A stretch of 35,193 bases of DNA, taken from NCBI GenBank assembly GCA_004554455.1, contig SFMG01000018.1, forward strand, positions 1 to 35,193, read 5' to 3'. The notes beneath the pieces are model-generated. The model had not been told where the DNA came from. It ran no database searches and saw nothing but the letters and a program-made list of their open reading frames with translations. The stretch comes from Bacteroidales bacterium. Its GTDB lineage: Bacteria; Bacteroidota; Bacteroidia; Bacteroidales; UBA932. This document shows positions 1 through 6,178 of this stretch, piece after piece (positions within the stretch are counted from its first letter, which is position 1; every line of letters starts with the position of its first letter). The translations under genes were made by a program, and so were the position numbers.

Positions 1-2
1 GT

Positions 3-749
3 ATAGGACGTCCGACATATCCGCAGCTCAATCCATATATGAGCATGGTTGACGCGACAACATATGAGAAAGGAAACATGCATCTGCAAGCTGAGAAAGC
101 AACCAAGCTTGACTTGGGATATAGTTTCAGCCGCGGATCATTCAACCTATTCCTCAATGGATATGTGAATCATACCTCCGACTACATCTCGCAAATCACG
201 GCTATCGATTCGCAAAGGCTGATCACGACGTATGTGAATGCTGCTTCCGACCTCAAATCAGGTGTAGATTTCACTCTTCGCGTCAATCCAGTGAAATGGA
301 TGAATGTATCGCTTGCCGCTAACACATATTATGTGTTTACGTCAGGTGAGTATGAAGGAGCAGAGATATCCAACAAAGGTGTGACAAACAACAGCAATGT
401 GCTCTTTGATTTTCTTCCATGGAAAGGTGGAGATATCCAGTGTCAATACTTTGTCTCTACCCCACAATATTTCCCGCAGCTGACCACTTCCCTCACCCAT
501 CAGATGAATGTCGGCTTCAAGCAAAGGTTCCTGAAAGGTGCGATGACAGTATCGATCCTTCTGACTGACGTTTTCAAGACAGCAAAATGGGAGGTTTCAT
601 CGCACAATAACATCTTTGACCTTACTAATATCAGCCGCAACAAGAGCCGTATGCTCTGGTTTGGATTTTCATATAACTTCAATTCCTTCAAGCAGAAGGC
701 AGCCCAGAAGACAGAGTCAGACAGATCACTTATCCGACTCGGACTCTGA
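3..749 (+). CDS. TonB-dependent outer-membrane receptor, C-terminal part
   Basis: The reading frame is open from the left edge, so this is the last ~248 residues of a longer protein whose start lies outside the window. The visible part is alternating beta-strand sequence with many aromatic residues, typical of the C-terminal half of a 22-strand outer-membrane barrel. The opening residues (GRPTYPQLNPY) and the later LDLGYSF and LNGYVNHTSDYI segments resemble the outer membrane beta-barrel family (OMP_b-brl_3 type) common in Bacteroidetes. Such proteins import large substrates across the outer membrane using TonB energy. No SusD gene follows, so a classical SusCD pair is not supported here. The substrate cannot be told. 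It ends one base before the convergent mtgA stop codon, leaving no room for a separate terminator. Confidence 0.8.
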   Translation: MGRPTYPQLNPYMSMVDATTYEKGNMHLQAEKATKLDLGYSFSRGSFNLFLNGYVNHTSDYISQITAIDSQRLITTYVNAASDLKSGVDFTLRVNPVKWMNVSLAANTYYVFTSGEYEGAEISNKGVTNNSNVLFDFLPWKGGDIQCQYFVSTPQYFPQLTTSLTHQMNVGFKQRFLKGAMTVSILLTDVFKTAKWEVSSHNNIFDLTNISRNKSRMLWFGFSYNFNSFKQKAAQKTESDRSLIRLGL

Positions 750-750
750 C

Positions 751-1425
751 TTATCTGGCATAAATCATTGAGTAAGCGGCTATTTCGCTCCGCCTTGATG
801 CGAGATGGCAGTTGACCCAGTCCGGGTCGCGGTGAAGCGGGTTGGGAAGACAGCAGGCAAGGGAAGTAGCGTCTGCAAGTGTCAGATCCTCCGCGCGGAT
901 GGAGTAATAGTGCTGCGCTGCTGCCTCTATGCCGTAGATTTGCCTGCCGAACTCGGCAACGTTGAGGTACACTTCCATAATACGGTCCTTGCCCCATATC
1001 CACTCTATCAGGACGGTGTAATAAGCCTCGATGCCCTTGCGGAGCCAGCTGCTGGTGCAGAAGGTGAAGCAGTTCTTGGCAGTCTGCTGACTGATGGTAC
1101 TGCAGCCACGCAGCGGAGAACCGTCAGAAATGTGCTCCTGTTTCATCCTGCCAAGTTCCTCAAAGTCGAATCCGTCGTGGCAGAGGAACTTCTGGTCTTC
1201 GGCTGCAATGACAGCACGTATCATATTGTCGGAGATACTCTCGAGCGGAACCCATTTCCGTTGAAATGTGTGGTGAGGCTTTCCGATGCTCTCTATGCTG
1301 CGTCTGACCATAAGAGGGGTTATTGTGACCGGTACCCACTTCAGGAGGGTGACCAGAAGAACACTGGTCACCACAAATCCTGCAGGGACGTACACAAGTA
1401 GAATTGTCAGAATCCGTTTGAACAT
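751..1425 (-). CDS. mtgA: Monofunctional biosynthetic peptidoglycan transglycosylase
   Basis: A 224-residue GT51 glycosyltransferase that polymerises lipid II into glycan strands at the periplasmic face of the inner membrane. One N-terminal membrane helix (about residues 6-28) anchors it. The GT51 signature motifs are visible: EDQKF with the catalytic Glu76 followed by H and GFD, the substrate-binding motif RGCSTISQQTAKN at 106-118, an RKGIEAY segment, and KDRIMEVYLN near 146-155. There is no transpeptidase domain and the length is normal for MtgA. The Cys in RGCST replaces the more usual Gly, which is common in Bacteroidetes homologues as far as I recall. Its start codon lies one base after the stop of the upstream WG-repeat lipoprotein gene, so the two are almost certainly cotranscribed. 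Confidence 0.93.
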   Translation of the reverse strand: MFKRILTILLVYVPAGFVVTSVLLVTLLKWVPVTITPLMVRRSIESIGKPHHTFQRKWVPLESISDNMIRAVIAAEDQKFLCHDGFDFEELGRMKQEHISDGSPLRGCSTISQQTAKNCFTFCTSSWLRKGIEAYYTVLIEWIWGKDRIMEVYLNVAEFGRQIYGIEAAAQHYYSIRAEDLTLADATSLACCLPNPLHRDPDWVNCHLASRRSEIAAYSMIYAR

Positions 1426-1426
1426 A

Positions 1427-2359
1427 TTACTTCATTACCTCCCCTTTGGCATTGAGGATAACTTCCGAGTAGTAATCTATGAGTGTCGCTCTGAACATGT
1501 TCTTGTCCACGGCTGTGATTGACTTGTAGAGAGGCTCCGTCAGACGATGGCAGTTGGCATCCATCAGTCCGCAGCGGCCGCCCACACGGTAGGAGAAGAG
1601 CCCCGTGTCGATTTCCTTGTCGAGGTACTCGATTTCGCCCTCACGATTTTCGTAGCGTTCCTGAACCGTATAAGTCAGGCGGTCGATATCGTCGAGAACA
1701 AAGGAATTGAGAACTTTTCCGTCATAACCCACCTGCATACGCACACCGGCTTTTGAGACGATGGCGTATTCCTCGTAGGCGCTCACATTATCATATTCTG
1801 GCTTGATAATCCATTCACCTTGCTTGTTGATGACGCCGCACTTGCCTGTGGTGTCGGCAGCGACACAGTGGCCATGCTTAAAGGTGAACTCACTGAGAGG
1901 GTTTCCATGATACGGGTATTTAAAGTCAATGACGGTGTGTCCCTTATGGTCAATGAAGCCAATCATGCCGTTCTTCTGGACAGCAGCGAGGCCTTCTGAG
2001 AATACCCATGCACGACGGTACTGGGCCGGTATGGCAATCTCGCCCGTATATGCATTATAGTATCCGCGCTTGCCTTCTGTGCAGTATACCGAGAGCGAAT
2101 CGTTAGGTGATGATGTGGTCCAGTCGAGTTTGATGTCCTTGATGGTAACCTTGCCTGTTGCCGTATTCTTGATTGATACTTTGCCGTCAGAGCTTTTGAT
2201 TGCAACCAAATCGTCTCCGAGAAGAAGGCCGGATTCGGTAGCACTCTCTACGATCTTGTCATTGTCGGAAGAGCAGCTTGTAACGATAGGAGGAATGGTG
2301 ACGAGCCCGATGAAAACCCAGGCTGAAACGGCGATGCCGATTTTGTAGATTGTCTTCAT
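1427..2359 (-). CDS. WG-repeat lipoprotein
   Basis: A 310-residue protein starting at the ATG ending at 2359; the frame is open further upstream but that part overlaps the promoter region and does not resemble a protein N-terminus. The N-terminus has a hydrophobic segment followed by VTSC, a plausible lipobox with Cys29. The body has several WG-type repeats, seen as GYYNAYTGEIAIP, IGFIDHKGHTVIDFKY, CGVINKQGEWIIKPEYD and CGLMDANCHRLTEPLY. WG repeats form beta-hairpin propeller-like or solenoid domains whose function is mostly unknown. It lies directly upstream of mtgA with a one-base gap, so a role at the cell envelope is likely but inferred. The LytTR-type sites at 2438-2469 point at its promoter. 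Confidence 0.8.
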   Translation of the reverse strand: MKTIYKIGIAVSAWVFIGLVTIPPIVTSCSSDNDKIVESATESGLLLGDDLVAIKSSDGKVSIKNTATGKVTIKDIKLDWTTSSPNDSLSVYCTEGKRGYYNAYTGEIAIPAQYRRAWVFSEGLAAVQKNGMIGFIDHKGHTVIDFKYPYHGNPLSEFTFKHGHCVAADTTGKCGVINKQGEWIIKPEYDNVSAYEEYAIVSKAGVRMQVGYDGKVLNSFVLDDIDRLTYTVQERYENREGEIEYLDKEIDTGLFSYRVGGRCGLMDANCHRLTEPLYKSITAVDKNMFRATLIDYYSEVILNAKGEVMK

Positions 2360-2391
2360 GATTATGGTTATATCTGATTGTTTTTCTCTCG

Positions 2392-2423
2392 CAAATTTCC
2401 AATATAAATTCCTTTGAATCAAG
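2392..2423 (-). promoter_or_regulatory. Predicted promoter of the WG lipoprotein-mtgA operon
   Basis: On the minus strand GAAATTTG (2399 to 2392) is one mismatch from the Bacteroidetes -7 consensus TAnnTTTG. CTTG at 2423-2420 lies 20 bases upstream as a possible -33 element. The transcript would begin near 2385, about 25 bases before the ATG. This is a motif match only. Confidence 0.45.
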
Positions 2424-2437
2424 TAATTGTGGACACT

Positions 2438-2469
2438 GTGTATGGAGTATTGCCTGGAGTGTACGGAGT
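2438..2469 (-). promoter_or_regulatory. Putative LytTR binding-site pair facing the WG lipoprotein-mtgA operon
   Basis: On the minus strand ACTCCGTACAC (2469-2459) and ACTCCATACAC (2448-2438) form a direct repeat with a 21-bp period. LytTR domains are known to bind two direct repeats on one helix face about two turns apart. The pair sits about 53-84 bases upstream of the predicted start of the minus-strand operon, a position typical of an activator. Confidence 0.55.
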
Positions 2470-2484
2470 GCGGGACGGATCTGA

Positions 2485-2516
2485 ATTTCATACATTATCC
2501 GCTCATTTCGTACATT
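2485..2516 (+). promoter_or_regulatory. Putative LytTR binding-site pair facing the LytTR operon
   Basis: ATTTCATACATT (2485-2496) and ATTTCGTACATT (2505-2516) form a direct repeat with a 20-bp period. They match the inverted pair at 2438-2469 through the common core CRTACAY. They lie about 50-81 bases before the predicted start of the LytTR gene transcript, suggesting autoregulation. Confidence 0.6.
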
Positions 2517-2528
2517 GCCCCGGAGTCG

Positions 2529-2560
2529 TTTCACGCGGTAAGAATATATTGCTAAATTTG
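2529..2560 (+). promoter_or_regulatory. Predicted promoter of the LytTR operon
   Basis: TAAATTTG (2553-2560) matches TAnnTTTG exactly, with TTTC (2529-2532) 20 bases upstream as a possible -33 element. The ATG at 2574 is only 13 bases after the -7 box, so the leader would be very short. Confidence 0.55.
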
Positions 2561-2573
2561 TATCCGAAGCATA

Positions 2574-2948
2574 ATGGCTAAACGGATCATCATATCAAAG
2601 GGAACGGAACTGGTACGTGTGCCGGCAGACTGTCTAATGTATGTCTCATCGGATGGGAACTATTCCAATTTGGTGACTTCCGACGGCCGCTCGCGTATTG
2701 TCACGTTCCAACTTGGCCAGATCGAGGACGTCATCAATGACCAGCTTGGCGATGATGGTATGATATTCCTTCGTCTGGGACGCAGCCTTATTATCAATAC
2801 TGAATATATTTACTTGGTGGATGTTGCGAAGCAGTTGCTCATCCTGAGCGACTTCCACGGCAGTTTCCACGAGTTGTCGGCATCGAAAGAGGTGCTGGCA
2901 AAGCTCAAGGCATATATAGAATCAATCGAAAGGACAAAAAATGATTAG
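2574..2948 (+). CDS. Stand-alone LytTR-domain DNA-binding regulator
   Basis: A 124-residue protein made up almost wholly of one LytTR DNA-binding domain. The family pattern is visible: the YVSSDGNYSNLVTSDG segment (about 23-38), a TFQLGQIEDVI helix, the FLRLGRSLIIN core that corresponds to the usual RxHRSxIVN, and a closing helix. There is no receiver domain, so it is not an ordinary response regulator. The gene overlaps the next one by 8 bases, which implies coupled translation. Stand-alone LytTR proteins paired with membrane proteins are known as LytTR regulatory systems in Firmicutes, where the membrane partner restrains the regulator. A similar pairing here is inferred from gene order. 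Direct repeats upstream at 2485-2516 look like its own binding sites. Confidence 0.85.
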   Translation: MAKRIIISKGTELVRVPADCLMYVSSDGNYSNLVTSDGRSRIVTFQLGQIEDVINDQLGDDGMIFLRLGRSLIINTEYIYLVDVAKQLLILSDFHGSFHELSASKEVLAKLKAYIESIERTKND

Positions 2949-3831
2949 ACTTGACGATAATATCCGGGATGATGAGCTGAGAGTGCTCGGCAAGCCTTCT
3001 GAGGAGAATCCGAAGAGGAGAGGCTTCAGGTGGTACTATGCCGTCGCAATCCTCCTGCTGATCACGGGTGTCATATTCGCTGTTGTCTGCCTGTCAGTTT
3101 CCCGGCGCAACGGAATCGCGCCTGATTTCTACGAAACAGAACTCGGAGACGCTGCCGCTGTGGGCGAGGCCGTCCCGCCTCTCGAGAAACTTGGCGACTA
3201 CAGCGACTCGACGACGGCATATACCGAGCACCTCGAAATGACGGTGAACGATATACATCTGGATATATATATTCCTCACAATGCCAGACCACGCCTTTTC
3301 ATCGGCACTCCTGACCTGAATGACAAAAATGTAATATTCACTACGCAGGCTGCCGACATACGTGCCGACAACGGCAAGATAAACGGAGCATTTGTGCTTG
3401 CCGGTGAGCCGAAAGCGTGGGGCCTATCAAAGAAGGGGTTCTGCGGAATCATCAACGGCGAAATCACCGTCGGTGTGGCAGACAACTCACCTCTCTTTGA
3501 GGAAGCGACCGAGACCGGAGGCTATTTCTTCCGCCAGTATCCGCTTGTCGACAATGGCCGGCTTGTAGAAAATGCACCTAAAGGCAAGTCCATACGTAAG
3601 GCGATATGCGACAGGGGAGGGGAAATCATTGTCGTTATGACCCGGCAGCCGGAGTCGTTCCACGATTTCTCGCAGGCCCTCATCGACCTGGGCGTCAGCA
3701 ATGCCGTTTATCTTGTCGGCAGCGTCTCGTATGGATATTTCCGTGACAGATTTGACCAGCTGTCCGTCATCTATGAGAAGCAGCGTGGCGGCCAGAAGTA
3801 CGAGAATCACATCCAGTGGGTGACGAGGTGA
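2941..3831 (+). CDS. Membrane-anchored phosphodiester glycosidase-like (NAGPA-type) protein
   Basis: A 296-residue protein with a charged cytoplasmic N-terminus of about 28 residues, one membrane helix (about 30-51) and a periplasmic domain. The region from about 95 to 296 resembles the NAGPA/phosphodiester glycosidase family (PF09992 type): INGAFVLAGEPKAWGLSKKGFCGIINGE, later IVVMTRQPESFHDFSQALIDLGVSNAVYLVG. In typical members the stretch after the last strand is D-G-G-G-S; here it reads VGSVSYGYF (about 259-267), so the usual motif is absent and catalysis is doubtful. The gene overlaps the LytTR gene by 8 bases. Given that partner, it may act as a sensor or restraint for the regulator rather than as an enzyme, but that is inference. 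Confidence 0.72.
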   Translation: MIRLDDNIRDDELRVLGKPSEENPKRRGFRWYYAVAILLLITGVIFAVVCLSVSRRNGIAPDFYETELGDAAAVGEAVPPLEKLGDYSDSTTAYTEHLEMTVNDIHLDIYIPHNARPRLFIGTPDLNDKNVIFTTQAADIRADNGKINGAFVLAGEPKAWGLSKKGFCGIINGEITVGVADNSPLFEEATETGGYFFRQYPLVDNGRLVENAPKGKSIRKAICDRGGEIIVVMTRQPESFHDFSQALIDLGVSNAVYLVGSVSYGYFRDRFDQLSVIYEKQRGGQKYENHIQWVTR

Positions 3832-3885
3832 TCTGCCAGAATCGCAATTAAAAAGGCGATGAAGGATATATTTTGGAAGATAATT

Positions 3886-3917
3886 AAAGTCGGCTCCTTT
3901 CGGGGCCGACTTTTCTT
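3886..3917. terminator. Bidirectional rho-independent terminator
   Basis: AAAGTCGGC (3886-3894) pairs with GCCGACTTT (3905-3913), and TCC with GGG can extend the stem to a TTTC loop. On the plus strand the stem runs into TTTTCTT. It lies between the convergent ends of the phosphodiester glycosidase-like gene and the DUF6515-like gene and probably serves both. Confidence 0.8.
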
Positions 3918-3943
3918 AAATCATATCCTGCAGATTGCCAGGA

Positions 3944-5422
3944 TTAGGAAGGGAGTTGTCCAAGCACTTCGAAGAGTGCCTTGCCTTCACTGATTATAAC
4001 TCTGAAAACGGTGTCGTCAAGCTTGTAGTATTCCTGACCTCCGAGAACTATGGTTTCGTAGTCCTCAGGGAGTTTTTCGACGATTGCTCCGGCAGGAGGA
4101 ACTATGGTCACGTACTTGCCATTCTTGAGAATGAAGAATATGCCGTCGTCGTAATAGTACTCCAGGGAAGCGTCTGCAAAGCTCTGGACGAGTCCAAGTC
4201 TTCTGGCGAGTTCGTAGCTGCCGTTAGCAAGCTGCTGTCCGGAGGCGATTGCTGCGTTCTGTGCAGCTATGGTCGCATTGTTTTCCGCAATGATCCGGTT
4301 CTGCTCGGTAATGGTCCTGTAGTTTTCGTCAACGGTGTCATATATCCTGTCCAGTGTGCTGTAGTAGGCGATACGGCAGGCTATGAGTTCAAGTTCGTAT
4401 GCCGTTCTCTCGAACCAATATCCGTAAGGAGGACGTGAAACGTAGTAGCGGCCATCCCAGCAACGGTAGTATATCCCATCGTAGAACCAGTAGTCATGTC
4501 CCCAATAGTGATGGTGAACGCAGTGAGGCGGCAGGGCATGTACGTGGTATCCGAAGTAGTGAGGACCGTGGTGACCGAAGCATGCGATTTGCTCGTAGTG
4601 TATAGGCTGCCTGTCGCGTGGTGCGGTGCGCCTATCGTTCCTGTTCTGGTTGACCGGAGTCATTGAATTTCTGTATTCAGATGAAATCCTGGTGCCCTGT
4701 CCGTTCCCGTTCCTGTTTCCGTTGGATCTTCCCGGAACTGTTGCTGTCACTCTCGAGCTGTTCGAACTGCTCCTCGACACTGTCCCGCTTGCTCTGGAAG
4801 GAGTTCCGGTAGTGGTTGCCCTGGAAGGGGTTCCGGCAGTTGCCCTTGAAGGGGTTCCTGTAGTTGCTCTTGAAGGAGTTCCGGCAGTGGTTGCTCTTGA
4901 AGGAGTTCCTGTAGTGGTTGCCCTGGAAGGGGTTCCGGTAGTTGCTCTTGAAGGAGTTCCGGTAGTTGCCCTGGAAGGAGTTCCGGCAGTTGCTCTTGAA
5001 GGAGTTCCTGTAGTGGTTGCCCTGGAAGGGGTTCCATAATTATTGTTCCGGCTTGGGCTGTAGCTGCTTCCTGGAGTGCCGTGTGTGGTTCCTGATGAGC
5101 TTCCTCTTGAAACTCCTATGCTGGAGCTTCTCGAAGCGCTGCTCCCGGAATTGTAGCTGCTTGAACTTCTCGAAGCGCTGCTCCCGGAATTGTAGCTGCT
5201 TGAACTTCTTGAAGCGCTGCTCCCGGAATTGTAGCTGCTTGAACTTCTCGAAGCGCTGCTTGAACTTCTTGATGACGATGCAGAACCACTATGCGATGAT
5301 GAAGAACTGCTGCGTGAAGTTGTAGAGCTTCCGCCTCTTGACTGGGCGAAGCTGCTGGCAGGGGCCACTATGACCGCAGCTGCCAATGCTACTGATAAAG
5401 CATGTCTGATAATGTCTTTCAT
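3944..5422 (-). CDS. Secreted repeat-rich protein, DUF6515-like
   Basis: A 492-residue protein starting at the ATG ending at 5422, chosen because it opens directly into a signal peptide ending at SSFAQ. Four parts follow: a Ser-rich stretch (about 27-130) with three 13-residue SYNSGSSASRSSS units; ten copies of GTPSRA separated by short Thr/Ala runs; a His/Tyr/Trp-rich segment with PPHCVHHHYWGHDYWFYDGIYYRCWDG cut by short breaks; and a C-terminal part with a short coiled coil (NYRTITEQNRIIAENN) and beta-strand-rich sequence. The C-terminal half resembles DUF6515 of Bacteroidetes, from memory. The repeats are low-complexity and likely vary in number between strains. Localisation is probably periplasmic or surface. 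Function is unknown. No good promoter was found upstream. Confidence 0.7.
   Translation of the reverse strand: MKDIIRHALSVALAAAVIVAPASSFAQSRGGSSTTSRSSSSSSHSGSASSSRSSSSASRSSSSYNSGSSASRSSSSYNSGSSASRSSSSYNSGSSASRSSSIGVSRGSSSGTTHGTPGSSYSPSRNNNYGTPSRATTTGTPSRATAGTPSRATTGTPSRATTGTPSRATTTGTPSRATTAGTPSRATTGTPSRATAGTPSRATTTGTPSRASGTVSRSSSNSSRVTATVPGRSNGNRNGNGQGTRISSEYRNSMTPVNQNRNDRRTAPRDRQPIHYEQIACFGHHGPHYFGYHVHALPPHCVHHHYWGHDYWFYDGIYYRCWDGRYYVSRPPYGYWFERTAYELELIACRIAYYSTLDRIYDTVDENYRTITEQNRIIAENNATIAAQNAAIASGQQLANGSYELARRLGLVQSFADASLEYYYDDGIFFILKNGKYVTIVPPAGAIVEKLPEDYETIVLGGQEYYKLDDTVFRVIISEGKALFEVLGQLPS
4791..5035 (-). repeat. Tandem GTPSRA-coding repeats
   Basis: Ten near-identical units of 21-27 bases, each coding GTPSRA plus two or three Thr/Ala residues. 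The unit length varies in whole codons, which fits in-frame expansion and contraction within the DUF6515-like gene. Confidence 0.9.
5127..5243 (-). repeat. Three 39-bp tandem repeats in the Ser-rich region
   Basis: Units at 5127-5165, 5166-5204 and 5205-5243 are nearly identical, differing by a C/T change in the fifth base of the third unit, and a partial copy follows. Each codes for a 13-residue Ser/Tyr/Asn/Gly segment. Confidence 0.9.
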
Positions 5423-5630
5423 ATCGTTTTGGGTTTTGATTTGCATTCCCCCTTGTCTCAAGAAAAGTGCCAAACTCCTTAGCCCCTTCAAAAATGTCCA
5501 TTCTTCGTCGCCGCATTGAAGAATGGTCCGCCTGCAGCGGCCGTAGCGGCTACGAGGTCCGCGTCCGATTCTGTTTTTCGTTGACGCAGAGAAGAATGGA
5601 TCCGCCTGCAGAACGCCACTACCCCACGGC

Positions 5631-5675
5631 TGCAGTGATTCCGGATTTCAGGGGTCAAACTTGGCAATCGCTGCA
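5631..5675. repeat. Palindromic element A, diverged copy
   Basis: Arms TGCAGTGATT and AATCGCTGCA flank an interior shared with the two copies that follow (GATTTCA, AAACTTGG). The arms still pair, with one G-T wobble, although two positions differ from the other copies. Confidence 0.65.
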
Positions 5676-5703
5676 AGAAAACCCTCAAGAACAGCCAAAC
5701 TGC

Positions 5704-5747
5704 TGCATCGATTCTTGATTTCAAGGCCAAACTTGGGAATCGATGCA
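5704..5747. repeat. Palindromic element A, copy 1
   Basis: TGCATCGATTC (5704-5714) and GAATCGATGCA (5737-5747) form a perfect 11-bp inverted repeat around a 22-base interior. Confidence 0.85.
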
Positions 5748-5775
5748 AGCTTTTCCCCGTTTAAGCCCTCTTGCG

Positions 5776-5819
5776 TGCATCGATTCTTGATTTCAGGCCC
5801 AGACTTGCGAATCGATGCA
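5776..5819. repeat. Palindromic element A, copy 2
   Basis: The same 11-bp arms as copy 1 (5776-5786 and 5809-5819), also 44 bases long. The interior differs at a few positions. Confidence 0.85.
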
Positions 5820-5872
5820 GCACAATCGTCGTGGCGGTGGAGAACGGCCCGCCTGCAGCGCAGTCGTGGGGT

Positions 5873-5949
5873 GCAGGCAGGGACAGGATGCCACGAAGGC
5901 GGCATAATCCTAAGAAAAAAGCCGCCGGAGTGGAACCTGTCCCTGCCGC
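5873..5949. repeat. Long hairpin element B, copy 1
   Basis: Outer stem GGCAGGGACAGG (5876-5887) with CCTGTCCCTGCC (5936-5947), middle stem CCAC/GTGG (5891-5894/5930-5933) and inner stem GGCGGC/GCCGCC (5898-5903/5921-5926). A GAA/GGA internal loop separates the middle and inner stems. Confidence 0.85.
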
Positions 5950-6062
5950 GACAACGGCCCGCCTCCGATTCTAATTTTCGTTGCTGCAAAAGAAAATAGT
6001 TCCGTCTGCAGCAGTCGTTGTTGCGACGAAGAACGGCCCGCCTGCAGCGCAGTTGTGGTACG

Positions 6063-6138
6063 CAGACGGGGACAGGATGCCACGAAGGCGGCATAATCCT
6101 AAATTTAAAGCCGCCGGAGTGGTTCCTGTCCCCGTCTG
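6063..6138. repeat. Long hairpin element B, copy 2
   Basis: Outer stem CAGACGGGGACAGG (6063-6076) pairs perfectly with CCTGTCCCCGTCTG (6125-6138). The middle stem, internal loop and inner stem are the same as in copy 1. It lies about 40 bases after the aldehyde dehydrogenase stop codon and so would fall in the 3' end of that transcript. Confidence 0.85.
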
Positions 6139-6178
6139 GGTTCCTCATCAATCTTCGTTGTCAGCGCCCGGTGAAAAC

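Larger units (their letters stand above)
5423..6178. other. Non-coding, repeat-rich interval
   Basis: About 750 bases without a convincing gene. It lies upstream of the DUF6515-like gene and downstream of the aldehyde dehydrogenase. It holds three palindromic 44-46 nt elements (5631-5819), two long hairpin elements (5873-5949 and 6063-6138), and a perfect 9-bp hairpin CCATTCTTC/GAAGAATGG at 5499-5507/5519-5527. The motif CCGYCTGCAG occurs five times, at 5529, 5602, 5849, 6002 and 6038. Open frames here only reflect the repeats. Confidence 0.75.

Noticed and set aside
4791..5035. CRISPR-like regular repeats
   Set aside because: The units are contiguous, lie inside a coding frame, and have no unique spacers of constant length or Cas genes nearby.
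4747..5037. Pro/Leu/Gln-rich open frame across the GTPSRA repeats
   Set aside because: It is an alternative frame of the tandem repeats in the DUF6515-like gene. A Leu/Val-rich frame on the other strand has the same origin.
5648..6151. Open frame of 167 codons on the minus strand with repeated peptide segments
   Set aside because: Its repeated peptides come only from the duplicated hairpin and palindrome elements. It has no signal peptide, domain, promoter or good start, and the DNA shows base-paired changes rather than codon-level conservation.
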